Part shown: positions 1 through 9,108 of the stretch, in pieces
Layout: every line of letters begins with the position of its first letter
Numbering within the stretch: position 1 is the stretch's first letter
Origin: Prevotella sp.
GTDB lineage: Bacteria > Bacteroidota > Bacteroidia > Bacteroidales > Bacteroidaceae
DNA length: 64,000 nucleotides
Direction of reading: 5' to 3'
NCBI GenBank assembly: GCA_016901395.1
Contig: JAEAMQ010000036.1
Location: 157,674-221,673, forward strand
Translations under genes and position numbers: made by a program
Notes under the pieces: generated by a model
Database searches by the model: none
What the model was told of the DNA's origin: nothing
What the model saw: only the letters and a program-made list of their open reading frames with translations

Positions 1-360
1 ACAGGCAACGAGTTTGCCACAGGTATCATCAATGTGAAAAACTCAACCGAATACTCCGATCACCAGGGATTGCGCGGATGCTGGGGCACAGACTGGCCTG
101 CCTCCGACACGCTCAACTGGAAACGGGAGACCGTGGGACTTGGCATCTATGTGCCAACAGCCTACCGTGTCAAAGAGATGCCTGCCGATAAGGACAACTA
201 TACCACTGTCGTCAAACCCATAGGAAACACCATACGCTACAGCCTGGCCTACACCAGCGATAACGAGGACTACGGTTATCACTCAGCAGACCAATGGAAC
301 TCCTATTTGAAAGAATGGAAAAAACGGAAAGAAAATCCTGTTGTTATCAAAAAACGCTGA
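1..360 (+). CDS. C-terminal part of a DUF4861-like protein (5' truncated)
   Basis: The frame is open from the first base of the window to a TGA ending at 360, so the beginning of the gene lies outside; a GTG at 34 is only an internal codon. The visible 119 residues contain GLGIYVP, a charged segment with DKDNY, IRYSLAY and a GYHSADQW-SYLKEW ending. This pattern resembles the C-terminal end of DUF4861 proteins, which are common in Bacteroidetes polysaccharide-use loci. That assignment is from memory of the family pattern, and the catalytic part cannot be seen. The gene ends 13 bases before the convergent end of the phosphopantetheinyl transferase, and no clear terminator lies between them. Confidence 0.5.
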   Translation, partial: TGNEFATGIINVKNSTEYSDHQGLRGCWGTDWPASDTLNWKRETVGLGIYVPTAYRVKEMPADKDNYTTVVKPIGNTIRYSLAYTSDNEDYGYHSADQWNSYLKEWKKRKENPVVIKKR

Positions 361-373
361 CGATAACGTCCAA

Positions 374-964
374 CTATGGCTCCACGGCATACGTCAGAAC
401 ATAGTCGGGCGTAACCTCGAAATCAACCCAAACGGATTTCGGACACTTCAAATCCTCCACCTCTACCCTGCCCTTTGGCTGTCGGTCGAAGGATTTGAGG
501 CGCATCTCAAAATACTCTAAATCTTCGTCATACAAGAATTTAAAGACGGTCTCCTTGGCACTCCAGTTGATGAGTTGCACTTCGAGACTGTCTTTATTTT
601 CATCGGGTCTGACAAACCGGTCGGTAACACGACTCACCCTGTCGGAGAAAAACTCTATATCTACAGCAACAGCCTTTGTACGCGACATCACCAGCACTGC
701 CCATCCTTTGGTATGGCTGATGCTCAGGTTCCATCCCGGAAGTATAGGACGGCCCGTGCTATCATGGCAAATCACAAGATCGGTGCGGTCGGTCATATAA
801 GACAGCAATGCATAAATCGCCATCACTTCGCGACGGCGTGACTCCGAATGCAAAGCTGAGAGATCAGCTTGCAGCGGCATGGGTAAATCTTCTATAGACT
901 CGGTAATCTGCCAGATACACAGGCGGGCAGCATCACCTATCTTTTCGTCTCGGTATAAAGGCAT
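374..964 (-). CDS. 4'-phosphopantetheinyl transferase superfamily protein (Sfp-like)
   Basis: A 196-residue protein carrying the Sfp-type transferase signatures: GRP at 71-73, SISHT at 81-85, the Mg-binding VDIE at 101-104 and WSAKE at 134-138 followed by K-F. Family knowledge: these enzymes move the phosphopantetheine arm of CoA to a serine of acyl- or peptidyl-carrier proteins. The sequence is shorter than Sfp (about 220-230) but keeps the Asp/Glu and Lys that bind metal and CoA. It lies 10 bases downstream of gldE on the same strand, so it is probably the last gene of the ssb-gldE unit. The carrier protein it serves cannot be told from this window. Confidence 0.85.
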   Translation of the reverse strand: MPLYRDEKIGDAARLCIWQITESIEDLPMPLQADLSALHSESRRREVMAIYALLSYMTDRTDLVICHDSTGRPILPGWNLSISHTKGWAVLVMSRTKAVAVDIEFFSDRVSRVTDRFVRPDENKDSLEVQLINWSAKETVFKFLYDEDLEYFEMRLKSFDRQPKGRVEVEDLKCPKSVWVDFEVTPDYVLTYAVEP

Positions 965-974
965 CTTCTAACAA

Positions 975-2312
975 CTATGACAAAGTGACCTTTACACGAC
1001 TGATGCGGCGGCCTTCAACCGCCATCACCTCAAACATATAATTCTTATACTCTATCCGTTCGTGAATACTGAGGAAGTCGCCCTTGATTTCAAGCAGCAG
1101 ACCCGCTAAGGTATCAGCATCACCTTCTATCTCCGAGAATTCATCGACATCTATCTGGAGTATCTTGCAGAAGTCGCTGAGCAGCGTCTTGCCTTCAAAG
1201 AGATAGGTGTTATAGTTTAGCTTGGAATAGCTGTTCTCGTCATCGTCGTATTCATCATTGATTTCGCCAACAATCTCTTCGAGTATGTCTTCCAGCGTCA
1301 CCAGACCACTTGTGCCGCCAAACTCATCGACCACGATGGCGATATGCACCTTGTTTTCCTGAAACTCATGCAGCAAGTCATCAATCTTCTTGGTCTCGGG
1401 TACAAAATAAGGGGGGCGTATCAAACTCTGCCAACGAAATCCCGATGTCTTGGAAAGATGGGGAAGCAAATCCTTGATATACAGCACACCACGGATATTG
1501 TCATCATTGTCCTGATAGACCGGGATACGGCTATAATTGTTTTCAACAATACATTTCAGCACATCCTGATAGCTACTGTGGATATCAATGTCTACAATGT
1601 CCTGCCTGCTGGTCATAATTTCCTTGGCCGTCTCATCACCAAATCGGATAATACCCCTCAACATGCTCTGCTCTTCCTTGATTTCCTCCTTGTCGGTGAG
1701 CTTCAAGGCATGTTCCAGATCGTCGACACTAAGCTGACGGTTTTCCTTGGGCACTGCCCGTTCGGCTATCATCCCACTTTTAAGCAGCACCGTGCCAAGA
1801 GGCCAGAAGAGCTTGCGGAAAAACAAAATGCCGTTCACCGTGCGGCGACAGAACTTCAAAGGATCCTGCCGACTGTATACCTTCGGCATGATTTCGCCAA
1901 ACAACAGCAACAGGAAGGTGAGCAAAACGGTGATGCAGACAAACTCCAACCACTCTGCCTGAAACTGGACGAGCGAGCCGAAGACATAGTTGCACAACAT
2001 GATAATCGTCACATTGACAAAATTGTTGGTAATCAGTATGGTAGCCAACGTGCGCTCCGATTCCATGCGAAGCATCTGTATCGATGCGTCGCTCTCATTT
2101 TTCTCGGGTTCGAGATTATCAATATCCTGGGGTGAAAGACTGAAAAAAGCGATTTCGGAGCCACTCGCAAAGCCCGATAACAAAAGCAGAATAGCAGCCA
2201 ACAAAGCTGCTATGACAACACCTGTGGTTATCGGATGGAAAACCACTAAATCTCCTATTTGCTGTATACCCGGAATATCCAAATCGCTATACTGGTTAGA
2301 ATGGAAGAGCAT
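975..2312 (-). CDS. gldE: GldE-type CNNM/CorC family membrane protein
   Basis: About 445 residues with the architecture of CNNM/CorC (HlyC) transporters: an N-terminal DUF21 domain with several membrane segments (GASGSEIAFFSLSP-like start, residues ~30-190), a CBS pair (~205-330) and a C-terminal CorC_HlyC domain (~355-440). In Bacteroidetes this family member next to ssb is called GldE, linked to gliding/T9SS in gliding species; here it may simply be an ion transporter or support the T9SS. The open frame reaches a GTG at 2336, but the ATG at 2312 is preferred; both lie inside the 3' end of ssb, so ssb and gldE overlap in different frames and are probably translationally coupled. The usual neighbour gldD is not present. 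Confidence 0.85.
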   Translation of the reverse strand: MLFHSNQYSDLDIPGIQQIGDLVVFHPITTGVVIAALLAAILLLLSGFASGSEIAFFSLSPQDIDNLEPEKNESDASIQMLRMESERTLATILITNNFVNVTIIMLCNYVFGSLVQFQAEWLEFVCITVLLTFLLLLFGEIMPKVYSRQDPLKFCRRTVNGILFFRKLFWPLGTVLLKSGMIAERAVPKENRQLSVDDLEHALKLTDKEEIKEEQSMLRGIIRFGDETAKEIMTSRQDIVDIDIHSSYQDVLKCIVENNYSRIPVYQDNDDNIRGVLYIKDLLPHLSKTSGFRWQSLIRPPYFVPETKKIDDLLHEFQENKVHIAIVVDEFGGTSGLVTLEDILEEIVGEINDEYDDDENSYSKLNYNTYLFEGKTLLSDFCKILQIDVDEFSEIEGDADTLAGLLLEIKGDFLSIHERIEYKNYMFEVMAVEGRRISRVKVTLS

Positions 2313-2718
2313 CGTCCTGCTGTCCTTGCTCCCCACCGTTTCCGGACTGGGCCGACTCTGCTGCAGCAGGTGATCCTCCGGCAGATTTCTGCCTTGGCGT
2401 CAGCATCTCCATGTTCTCGACAAAGATTTCGGTGACATAGCGTCGTTTGCCTTGCTGATCGTCATAATTGGTATATCTCAGCCGGCCTTCGATATAGAGC
2501 TTGTCGCCCTTGTGGACATATTGCTCCACGATTTTGGCCAACTGTTTGTAGAACACAAGGTTGTGCCAGTCGGTATGGTCGGGAACCTGAGTGCCATTCT
2601 TCAGCGTATAGCCACGTTCTGTCGTGGCCAAGGGCAGTTTAGCCACTGCCTGGTCTGCATCAAAATAGCGGACATCGGGGTCCTTTCCAACATTACCTAT
2701 GAGCATTACCTTGTTCAT
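2296..2718 (-). CDS. ssb: Single-stranded DNA-binding protein
   Basis: A 140-residue protein with a typical bacterial OB-fold from MNKVMLIGNVGKDP to about residue 110, a short Gly/Ser/Gln-rich linker and the acidic tail DDALPF that recruits replication and repair partners. It coats single-stranded DNA during replication, recombination and repair. The last codons overlap the start of gldE. In many Bacteroidetes the order is mutY-ssb-gldE; here mutY is replaced upstream by an unrelated small gene 31 bases away on the same strand. Confidence 0.95.
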   Translation of the reverse strand: MNKVMLIGNVGKDPDVRYFDADQAVAKLPLATTERGYTLKNGTQVPDHTDWHNLVFYKQLAKIVEQYVHKGDKLYIEGRLRYTNYDDQQGKRRYVTEIFVENMEMLTPRQKSAGGSPAAAESAQSGNGGEQGQQDDALPF

Positions 2719-2749
2719 ATCATCTGTAATTAGTTATCACTCTGTGGAA

Positions 2750-3301
2750 TTACTTCCACATTCCCAAATATTTGAAACGGAAGTTCTTGCCTTTAGCCGA
2801 TGGGAACTGACTACGTCCGTCCACCCGACCACGCAGATGGTCTACAATGCGGTTGTAGCAGTCCTGTCCGGATGTAGCCTTGCAACGGGCCACAAACTTG
2901 GTGTCGCGGTACTCGTGCTTGCCCGTCGAGGGTATCATCACCACGCGCTTGAAATCAAGTTCACCCTCATACCAGCCCTCACGAATTTCAGCCAAGTGCA
3001 TCATCACATTGTCAGGCATGCCCCGGTGGTCCTGACCACCTGCCGGCATGGGGTTGCGAAGTCCCTTCTTCTGCTTGAAGTCGAGCATCGTGGCGGCTAC
3101 AGTCTTAATAATAATAAAATAGACGTGGGCACGAACCTTATAGCGCTTAGGGAAAAACACATCGCTGGCTGCATAGTCACGCACATCAGCCTCCAGATCC
3201 GGAGTAACATCAATATCTTGAATAGAACGCAGGAAATCAATAGCCTCGTCTACATTAGAGACAAGAATCTCATTATCAAAATATCTTAAATATAAATTCA
3301 T
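2750..3301 (-). CDS. Conserved hypothetical protein
   Basis: A 183-residue soluble protein starting MNLYLRYFDNEILVSN. The open frame extends further upstream through a tRNA gene, so the ATG at 3301, just after tRNA-Gly, is the only sensible start. I see no signal peptide, membrane segment or catalytic motif. The middle is basic (FFPKRYKVRAHVYF) and is followed by a Gly/Pro/His stretch with GGQDHRG, and the end is basic-aromatic (KGKNFRFKYLGMWK). I recognise no functional family; it may be a Prevotella-group conserved protein. It lies between the tRNA cluster and ssb on the same strand, so it may be read from the tRNA promoter or together with ssb. Confidence 0.7.
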   Translation of the reverse strand: MNLYLRYFDNEILVSNVDEAIDFLRSIQDIDVTPDLEADVRDYAASDVFFPKRYKVRAHVYFIIIKTVAATMLDFKQKKGLRNPMPAGGQDHRGMPDNVMMHLAEIREGWYEGELDFKRVVMIPSTGKHEYRDTKFVARCKATSGQDCYNRIVDHLRGRVDGRSQFPSAKGKNFRFKYLGMWK

Positions 3302-3329
3302 GAAAAGTGATGTTTCTCTTATACAAAAG

Positions 3330-3402
<73 letters not shown>

Positions 3403-3423
3403 ACGGGAAATAAAAAATACAAG

Positions 3424-3507
3424 TGAAGAGGAGGAGACTCGAACTCCCACGACACAATCGTCACTACCCCCTCAAAGTAGCGCGTCTACCAATTCCGCCA
3501 CCTCTCC
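3424..3507 (-). tRNA. tRNA-Leu (GAG)
   Basis: A class II tRNA of 84 nt on the minus strand. The acceptor GGAGAGG pairs with CCTCTTC (one G-T pair), the anticodon stem CTACT/GGTAG encloses TTGAGGG (anticodon GAG), then a long variable arm and a T-arm GGGAG/CTCCT around GTTCGAGTC. The discriminator base is A, as expected for leucine. CCA is not encoded. Confidence 0.93.
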
Positions 3508-3532
3508 AACATGTAAACATCTGAATAAATAG

Positions 3533-3614
3533 TGCCCAGAACAGGACTCGAACCTGCACGTTGTGAAACACACGCACCTGAAACGTGCGCGTCTACCAAT
3601 TCCGCCACCTGGGC
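3533..3614 (-). tRNA. tRNA-Leu (CAG)
   Basis: A class II tRNA of 82 nt on the minus strand. The acceptor GCCCAGG pairs with TCTGGGC, the anticodon stem CACGT/GCGTG encloses TTCAGGT (anticodon CAG), and a long variable arm and a normal T-arm follow. The discriminator is A. It is about 25 bases from its Leu(GAG) neighbour. Confidence 0.93.
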
Positions 3615-3656
3615 ATTACGAAGTTCCCGACTTCTATGGATTTATTCAAGATGTGG

Positions 3657-3729
<73 letters not shown>

Positions 3730-3769
3730 AACAAACTCTTTTAACAGAGGCACTTCTCTAAATGCGGTT

Positions 3770-3801
3770 GCAAAGGTACAACATTTTTCTGAACTCGCAA
3801 A
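3770..3801 (-). promoter_or_regulatory. Promoter of the tRNA cluster
   Basis: On the minus strand TTTG (3798-3801) is followed by exactly 19 bases and then TACCTTTGC (3778-3770). This matches the Bacteroidetes housekeeping sigma consensus TTTG-N19-TAnnTTTG, correctly placed about 40 bases before the first tRNA. Confidence 0.85.
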
Positions 3802-4578
3802 TTTTTCTTTCGATTTTTTCAATTATTTTTTTCGGACATCTGTGTCTGTTTCGCAGGGTCTGCCTTTCAAACCATTGGGTGTCACACGATTAACTGAAAC
3901 CGAAACCGTCTTTAGATATGATTACAAAATCGTGCACCCAATATCCGGCAATGACTCTTTTATATATATCGTATGATGTCTGCAGGCAATGGAAAAGGTG
4001 GCATGCTGTATCCTCAGCACCCGATTCGCACCCTCACTAATGACCGATTAGGGAAACATCAAAGGGAAAATTAAAAATTATGGGACTTCTCCGATACAAT
4101 TATCAGGTTGATTCCGAGTCGTACAGACATCAAGAGTTTGGATGACTGAATGGGAATTGAGCCAAACATTCTGTTAAAATTATTCTGAAAAAACAGGCGG
4201 TTGGTGAAAGGGTGAAATAGAGAAACAAATCTATATAAACCAGGGTTTGAAGGGAACTTCTTCAGCAAAAAATCATGTCATTCTGGAGAATACATAGTAA
4301 TCGCAGTGCCATTACTATCTAATCGTCATGCGATTTGGGTCTTATGGCACTGCGAAAAAGGCCCTTTTTCTGCACAATTAGGTACTAAAAAGCTGCCATC
4401 AGAATATCAAAGATATATAAACAGCTGGTTATCAGTACCTTCAAAATTCGTCATTTCGAGCGTATTTCGTACTGAGGATTTTTTATTTTGAAATACGGTC
4501 GTCTCGTGAGACTTATTTTCAAATAATTTCATCAGCATTTATTGGCCTCACTGATTCACTAATAAGAACGTATATAAT
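3802..4578. other. Non-coding spacer
   Basis: About 780 bases between the tRNA promoter and the nqr terminator. The short open frames here (about 60 residues) show no start signals or recognisable protein sequence. The only structure seen is the 22-bp periodic array at 4286-4395; the rest is AT-rich with no clear feature. Confidence 0.6.
4286..4395. repeat. 22-bp periodic dyad array, copy A
   Basis: Units start at 4286, 4308, 4330, 4352 and 4374, exactly 22 bases apart, and share a degenerate pattern: GCGATT or similar at the left and TAATCGCA or GGCA at the right of each 20-base core. Units 2-3 contain CTATCTAATCG and GCGATTTGGG. The segments 4301-4312 and 4344-4355 (TCGCAGTGCCAT and its complement) form a perfect 12-bp inverted repeat. 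Related arrays lie at 27293-27424 and 50137-50246. Confidence 0.6.
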
Positions 4579-4621
4579 CAAAAAAATGCTCCAATCTTCC
4601 GTCATAGGAAGGTCGGAGCAT
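4579..4621 (-). terminator. Rho-independent terminator of the nqr operon
   Basis: On the minus strand, ATGCTCC (4621-4615) pairs with GGAGCAT (4592-4586), with an inner stem of CTTCC/GGAAG, followed by a run of T. It lies 31 bases beyond the nqrF stop codon. Confidence 0.9.
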
Positions 4622-4651
4622 CAAATCGTTAGGTATGACTACCCGAGTGTC

Positions 4652-5917
4652 TTATCCGAAGTTATCAAACATGATGCTCTCCTGATCTACACCGAGAGAA
4701 TCAAGATAATCGGTAACGGTCTTAATCAACATAGGTGGTCCGCAAAGATAGTATTCACAATCTTCAGGAGCCTCATGGTCTTTCAGATAGGTGTCGCGGA
4801 TGCAGTTCACGGCAAAACCGGCATAGTATTTCACGCCAGCTTCATCGGCTTTCGGGTCCGGACGGTCGAGCGAGAGATGGAAATGGAAGTTGGGGAACTC
4901 ACGCTCCAGCTCCCAGAAGTCCTCCAGGAAGAAAGCCTCCACCAAGGCTCGGGCACCATAGAAGAAGTGCATCTCACGGTCGGTGGTGTGCAGGGTCTTG
5001 GTCATGTGCATGATCTGCGCACGCAACGGAGCCATACCGGCACCTCCACCAATCCATATCATCTCCTTCTTGGAATCAAAATGGGGATGGAAATCGCCGT
5101 AGGGGCCACTCATCATTACCTTGTCACCGGGTTTGAGGCTGAAGATGTAAGAGGAGCCAATACCCGTCGGAACGTTCTGGAAGCCCACCTGTGGACGGGG
5201 CAAGAACGGTGTGGTGGCGATACGCACGGTGAGCGTGATGATGTCGCCCTCGGCCGGATAGTTGGCCATTGAGTAGGCACGCACGGTCTGCTCGGGGTTG
5301 TTGGCCTTCAGGGAGAGGAGGTTGAACGTCTTCCATGCACCAATGTATTCATCGCCGATGAGGCTCTTGTCGAAGTCCTTGTCGTAGTCGATGCAGTCGT
5401 ACTGCGGGATGGTGATCTGCGCATACGAACCCGGCACGAAGTCCATGTGCTCGCCCGGAGGCAGGGCCACCTTGAACTCCTTGATAAACGACGACACGTT
5501 GTTGTTGGAGATGACGGTGCACTCCCACTCCTTCACACCGAGAATAGACTCATCTATCTTGATACTGAAATCGCCCTTTACCTTGGTCTGGCATCCAAGA
5601 CGCCAGTGATCCTTGATCTGTTTGCGGGAGAAATGACTCTTCTCGGAGTCGAGGATCTCGCCACCGCCCTGAAGAACCTGACATTTGCACTGGCCGCAAC
5701 TGGCCTTGCCACCACAGGCTGAAGGCAGATAGATGCCGTTGGCATTGAGCGTAGACATCAGGCTGTCGCCCTGCGGGACTTCTAACTTTTTGTCATCGTT
5801 GATGGTAATGGTCACATTGCCACTGGGGCTAAGAAACTTCTTGGCCACCAACAGAATGATAACGAGGAGGAGTATAACGATGAGAAATACTCCGACACTA
5901 CTTAATATAAAGTTCAT
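4652..5917 (-). CDS. nqrF: Na+-translocating NADH:quinone reductase subunit F
   Basis: A 421-residue subunit that oxidises NADH at the cytoplasmic face of the inner membrane and starts electron flow through the Na+ pump. It shows one N-terminal membrane helix (residues ~4-26), a ferredoxin-like domain with cysteines 68, 74, 77 and 109 for the 2Fe-2S cluster, the FAD-binding RAYSM at 213-217 and the NADH-binding GGGAGMAPLR at ~290-299. Length and domain order are as in Vibrio NqrF. It is the last gene of the operon, 12 bases after nqrE, and is followed by a strong terminator. Confidence 0.97.
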   Translation of the reverse strand: MNFILSSVGVFLIVILLLVIILLVAKKFLSPSGNVTITINDDKKLEVPQGDSLMSTLNANGIYLPSACGGKASCGQCKCQVLQGGGEILDSEKSHFSRKQIKDHWRLGCQTKVKGDFSIKIDESILGVKEWECTVISNNNVSSFIKEFKVALPPGEHMDFVPGSYAQITIPQYDCIDYDKDFDKSLIGDEYIGAWKTFNLLSLKANNPEQTVRAYSMANYPAEGDIITLTVRIATTPFLPRPQVGFQNVPTGIGSSYIFSLKPGDKVMMSGPYGDFHPHFDSKKEMIWIGGGAGMAPLRAQIMHMTKTLHTTDREMHFFYGARALVEAFFLEDFWELEREFPNFHFHLSLDRPDPKADEAGVKYYAGFAVNCIRDTYLKDHEAPEDCEYYLCGPPMLIKTVTDYLDSLGVDQESIMFDNFG

Positions 5918-5929
5918 ATTGCTGTAATT

Positions 5930-6538
5930 CTATATTTTAAGTCCGGAGAAACACATCATAGCCATAGCCATGAGGCCTACCGTGATAAAAGTAATTCCAA
6001 GGCCCTGGAGGGGTTTGGGCACATCGCTATACTGCATTTTCTCGCGGATGGCACCCATCGAGGTGATGGCCAACATCCACCCAAGGCCGGAGCCGAAGGC
6101 GTAGACAATGGCGTCCCACACGCTGCCGATATACTGACTGCTGGCCGGATCCATGTTGATACGCTGCTGCATAAAGAGCGAGGCACCCATGATGGCACAG
6201 TTCACGGCAATCAGAGGCAGGAAGATACCCAGCGAGGAGTAGAGCGAGGGAGAATAGCTTTCGACCACCATCTCTACGATCTGGGTCATGCCTGCGATGA
6301 CAGCGATGAAGAGAATGAAACTCAGGTAGGACAGGCCGAGCGGGTCGAGCACGCGCGTCTGCAGCAGATAGTCGACGGGAACCGTCACGACAAGCACGAA
6401 GGTAACGGCTGCTCCCAAGCCTACAGAGGTCTTTACATTCTTGGAAACGGCCAGAAAAGAGCACATGCCAAGAAAGAAAGCAAATATCATGTTGTCCACA
6501 AAGATGGACCTGAAGAATAGACTAATCAGATGTTCCAT
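5930..6538 (-). CDS. nqrE: Na+-translocating NADH:quinone reductase subunit E
   Basis: A 202-residue, very hydrophobic protein with about six membrane helices, of the NqrDE/RnfAE family ([32 protein letters not shown]). The family holds conserved cysteines, shared with NqrD, that bind an Fe-S centre within the membrane. It starts 2 bases after nqrD, so translational coupling is likely. Confidence 0.96.
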   Translation of the reverse strand: MEHLISLFFRSIFVDNMIFAFFLGMCSFLAVSKNVKTSVGLGAAVTFVLVVTVPVDYLLQTRVLDPLGLSYLSFILFIAVIAGMTQIVEMVVESYSPSLYSSLGIFLPLIAVNCAIMGASLFMQQRINMDPASSQYIGSVWDAIVYAFGSGLGWMLAITSMGAIREKMQYSDVPKPLQGLGITFITVGLMAMAMMCFSGLKI

Positions 6539-6540
6539 AA

Positions 6541-7173
6541 TTATTTATTTTCCTCTTCTTTATAAAAAAACGCACGATGAACCCAGATGACACAGCCGAC
6601 AAGAATCAGAGCCATGGCGGGCATGGTCATCATACCATTATTAATATAGCCTGCCTGATAGAAGCTGTCGGGGATGATCTGGAAGCCAAGAAGTGAGCCA
6701 CGGCCTAAGAACTCGCGGAAGAAGCCCACCGTAACCAATATCATGGCATAGCCAAGTCCGTTGCCGATACCATCGAGGAAGCTCGGCCAAGGCTTGTTCA
6801 TCATGGCAAAAGCCTCCAGACGACCCATCAGAATACAGTTGGTAATAATCAGACCGACATACACCGAAAGCTGAACACTCACGTCATAGGAGTAGGCCTT
6901 GAGCACCTGGCTGACGATAGTTACCAGCGCAGCCACCACAACCAACTGCACGATGATGCGGATACGGACAGGAATGGTATTGCGAATCAATGAGATAATC
7001 ACATTGGAGAACGCTGTAATCACGGTCACGGCGAGGCCCATCACGATAGAAGGCTTCAGCTGTGAGGTGACAGCCAAGGCAGAACAGATACCGAGCACCT
7101 GAACCATGATGGGGTTGTCAAGGTTTAAAGGCTTGCCCAGCACTTCTCTATTTTGTTTTGAAAATAATGCCAT
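6541..7173 (-). CDS. nqrD: Na+-translocating NADH:quinone reductase subunit D
   Basis: A 210-residue integral membrane protein of the NqrDE/RnfAE family, paired with NqrE in inverted topology. The N-terminal segment with [17 protein letters not shown] and the internal [14 protein letters not shown] are typical and carry the conserved cysteines. It begins 5 bases after nqrC. Confidence 0.96.
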   Translation of the reverse strand: MALFSKQNREVLGKPLNLDNPIMVQVLGICSALAVTSQLKPSIVMGLAVTVITAFSNVIISLIRNTIPVRIRIIVQLVVVAALVTIVSQVLKAYSYDVSVQLSVYVGLIITNCILMGRLEAFAMMNKPWPSFLDGIGNGLGYAMILVTVGFFREFLGRGSLLGFQIIPDSFYQAGYINNGMMTMPAMALILVGCVIWVHRAFFYKEEENK

Positions 7174-7178
7174 AATCT

Positions 7179-7880
7179 TTATTTGCCATTTAAAAATTTA
7201 AGATACTTGCCAAGACATTCCTTGAACATATCGGTCACTCCGTTGGAGGTGAGGGTGGCTCCGGTAACAGCATCCACCTGGGTAGAAGGGTCATCAATCT
7301 TCTTCAGCACCGACAAGGCAATCTGAGTCCTGTCGTCTCCTTTGAAGATTTTCTTGCCCTGGAACTTCTCCTGCCATGCCCGGTTGTCCTTGATTTCGGC
7401 TCCCAGACCGGCGGTCTCACTCTCATGATTGAAGTATGCACCGAAGATGGAGGTGCGGTCGTCGTTCACAGCGATATATCCGCTGATGGGACCCCACAAG
7501 CCCATGCCATAAACGGGAATGACATACTTGGTGCTTCCATCTACCTTGCATACATAAAGTGCCAGCCGTCCGGCCTTATAGTCAGCAGAATTAAGCTTAA
7601 ATCCAGCTACAGTACCGCCCTGAGCACCAGGTTCAACGACCTTGCCACTTTCATCAAGTACCTCATCTGCAACAACAACTTCCTTGTATTTAGCAGCAGC
7701 GGCCTTGTCATCAAGTCCACGGATATTGAGAGAATAAAGTATCTGTTTCTGCTTGTCAAGCGCCACATTGATGTCCTGCGTAGGCTTCAGAGCCTGAAAG
7801 ACAAATGCGAGCAGGAAAGCAACGACCACTACCAAGATAGCAGAGTAGATGATCGTATATGTATTTGAATTTGTTTTCAT
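7179..7880 (-). CDS. nqrC: Na+-translocating NADH:quinone reductase subunit C
   Basis: A 233-residue subunit with one N-terminal membrane helix (residues ~9-30) and a periplasmic FMN-binding domain. The flavinylation motif TGAT is at 206-209, and family knowledge places a covalently bound FMN on the last threonine. The nearby GYIAVNDDRTSIFGAYF and HESETAGLGAEI are typical of NqrC/RnfG. The modifying enzyme ApbE is not in this window. Confidence 0.97.
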   Translation of the reverse strand: MKTNSNTYTIIYSAILVVVVAFLLAFVFQALKPTQDINVALDKQKQILYSLNIRGLDDKAAAAKYKEVVVADEVLDESGKVVEPGAQGGTVAGFKLNSADYKAGRLALYVCKVDGSTKYVIPVYGMGLWGPISGYIAVNDDRTSIFGAYFNHESETAGLGAEIKDNRAWQEKFQGKKIFKGDDRTQIALSVLKKIDDPSTQVDAVTGATLTSNGVTDMFKECLGKYLKFLNGK

Positions 7881-7906
7881 GCCTGTTATTTCTTGCGATA
7901 ATGTCC

Positions 7907-9067
7907 TTATTTCTTAGTAACACGCTTGGCACGTTTCGAGATGTTCGACTCCACCACGCAGTAATCGATGAGCGGTGCGAACATGTTTCCAAAGAAGATG
8001 GCCAGCATCATGCCCTCGGGGAAACCGGGATTCATCACGCGTACGATCAGGGCCATAGCTCCGATGAAGAAACCATAGATGTATTTGCCGGTCTCCGTAC
8101 GTGCAGCTGTCACGGGGTCTGTAGCCATAAACACGGCTCCGAAGCAGAAACCGCCCAGCACGATATGCTCATACCAGGGAATGGGAGTCTGGCCGGTGAC
8201 AGAGAAAAGCAATGCCATGACGATGCCTCCGACAAACACGCTCAGCATGGTTTTCCAACTGGCGATACCCGTCCACAGCAGGATGATGGCACCAATGGCT
8301 ATGGCAATGACAGAGGTTTCACCGATAGAACCGGGGATGAAGCCCAAAATCATGTCGCTCAAACTGGCGTGTGGCATGATGTTCTGTGAGAGTTCGCCGA
8401 GCGGAGTGGCTGCGGTGAAGGTGTCGGGAAGGGTATATCCCAGTCCGAAGATAGGATCCTGACTCACCCAAACCGTGTCGCCGGTCATCTGGCTGGGGTA
8501 GGAAAAGAACAGGAACATACGTGCGGCGATGGCCACATTGAAGATATTCATACCCGTTCCGCCAAATATTTCCTTAGCGAAAATCACCGCGAAAGCAATG
8601 GCAATGACCAGAATCCACAGCGGAGTGTCAACTGGAATAATCAGGGGAATGAGGATACCGGAAACCAAATAGCCCTCCTGAATTTCCTCTTTCTTCCATT
8701 GTGCCCAGGCAAACTCTATGCCCAGACCGACGATATAGCTCACGAGGATCTTAGGAAGAACAGCCAGAAATCCATAGAAGAACATGGCCCAGAAGCTGGT
8801 TTCGGCCAACTTGCCGGCAGCAAGGGCATTCTGATAACCCACATTATACATACCAAAGAGCATCGCGGGAATCAGTGAGATAACCACAAAGCTCATGATA
8901 CGCTTCGAATCGATGGCATCGTGGATGCTTGTTCCCGATGTCGAAGTCGTGTTTGGCACAAACAGGAAGGTTTCGAATCCATCGAAAACACTATGAAAAG
9001 CGTGGAGCTTGCCACCCTCTTCAAAGTGAGGTTTGATGCCGTTTATATATTTCTTTAATGCATTCAT
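7907..9067 (-). CDS. nqrB: Na+-translocating NADH:quinone reductase subunit B
   Basis: A 386-residue membrane subunit with about ten helices that carries riboflavin, a covalent FMN and the Na+ path. GGTGMNIFN is seen at ~169-177, and TAAT at 218-221 is in the place of the S(G)AT flavinylation site. Many Gly/Pro-rich helices follow. It starts 41 bases after nqrA and precedes nqrC by 26 bases. Confidence 0.97.
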   Translation of the reverse strand: MNALKKYINGIKPHFEEGGKLHAFHSVFDGFETFLFVPNTTSTSGTSIHDAIDSKRIMSFVVISLIPAMLFGMYNVGYQNALAAGKLAETSFWAMFFYGFLAVLPKILVSYIVGLGIEFAWAQWKKEEIQEGYLVSGILIPLIIPVDTPLWILVIAIAFAVIFAKEIFGGTGMNIFNVAIAARMFLFFSYPSQMTGDTVWVSQDPIFGLGYTLPDTFTAATPLGELSQNIMPHASLSDMILGFIPGSIGETSVIAIAIGAIILLWTGIASWKTMLSVFVGGIVMALLFSVTGQTPIPWYEHIVLGGFCFGAVFMATDPVTAARTETGKYIYGFFIGAMALIVRVMNPGFPEGMMLAIFFGNMFAPLIDYCVVESNISKRAKRVTKK

Positions 9068-9108
9068 TGTTGCAATTTAAATCGTTTATATGCTATTGTC
9101 TACACCTC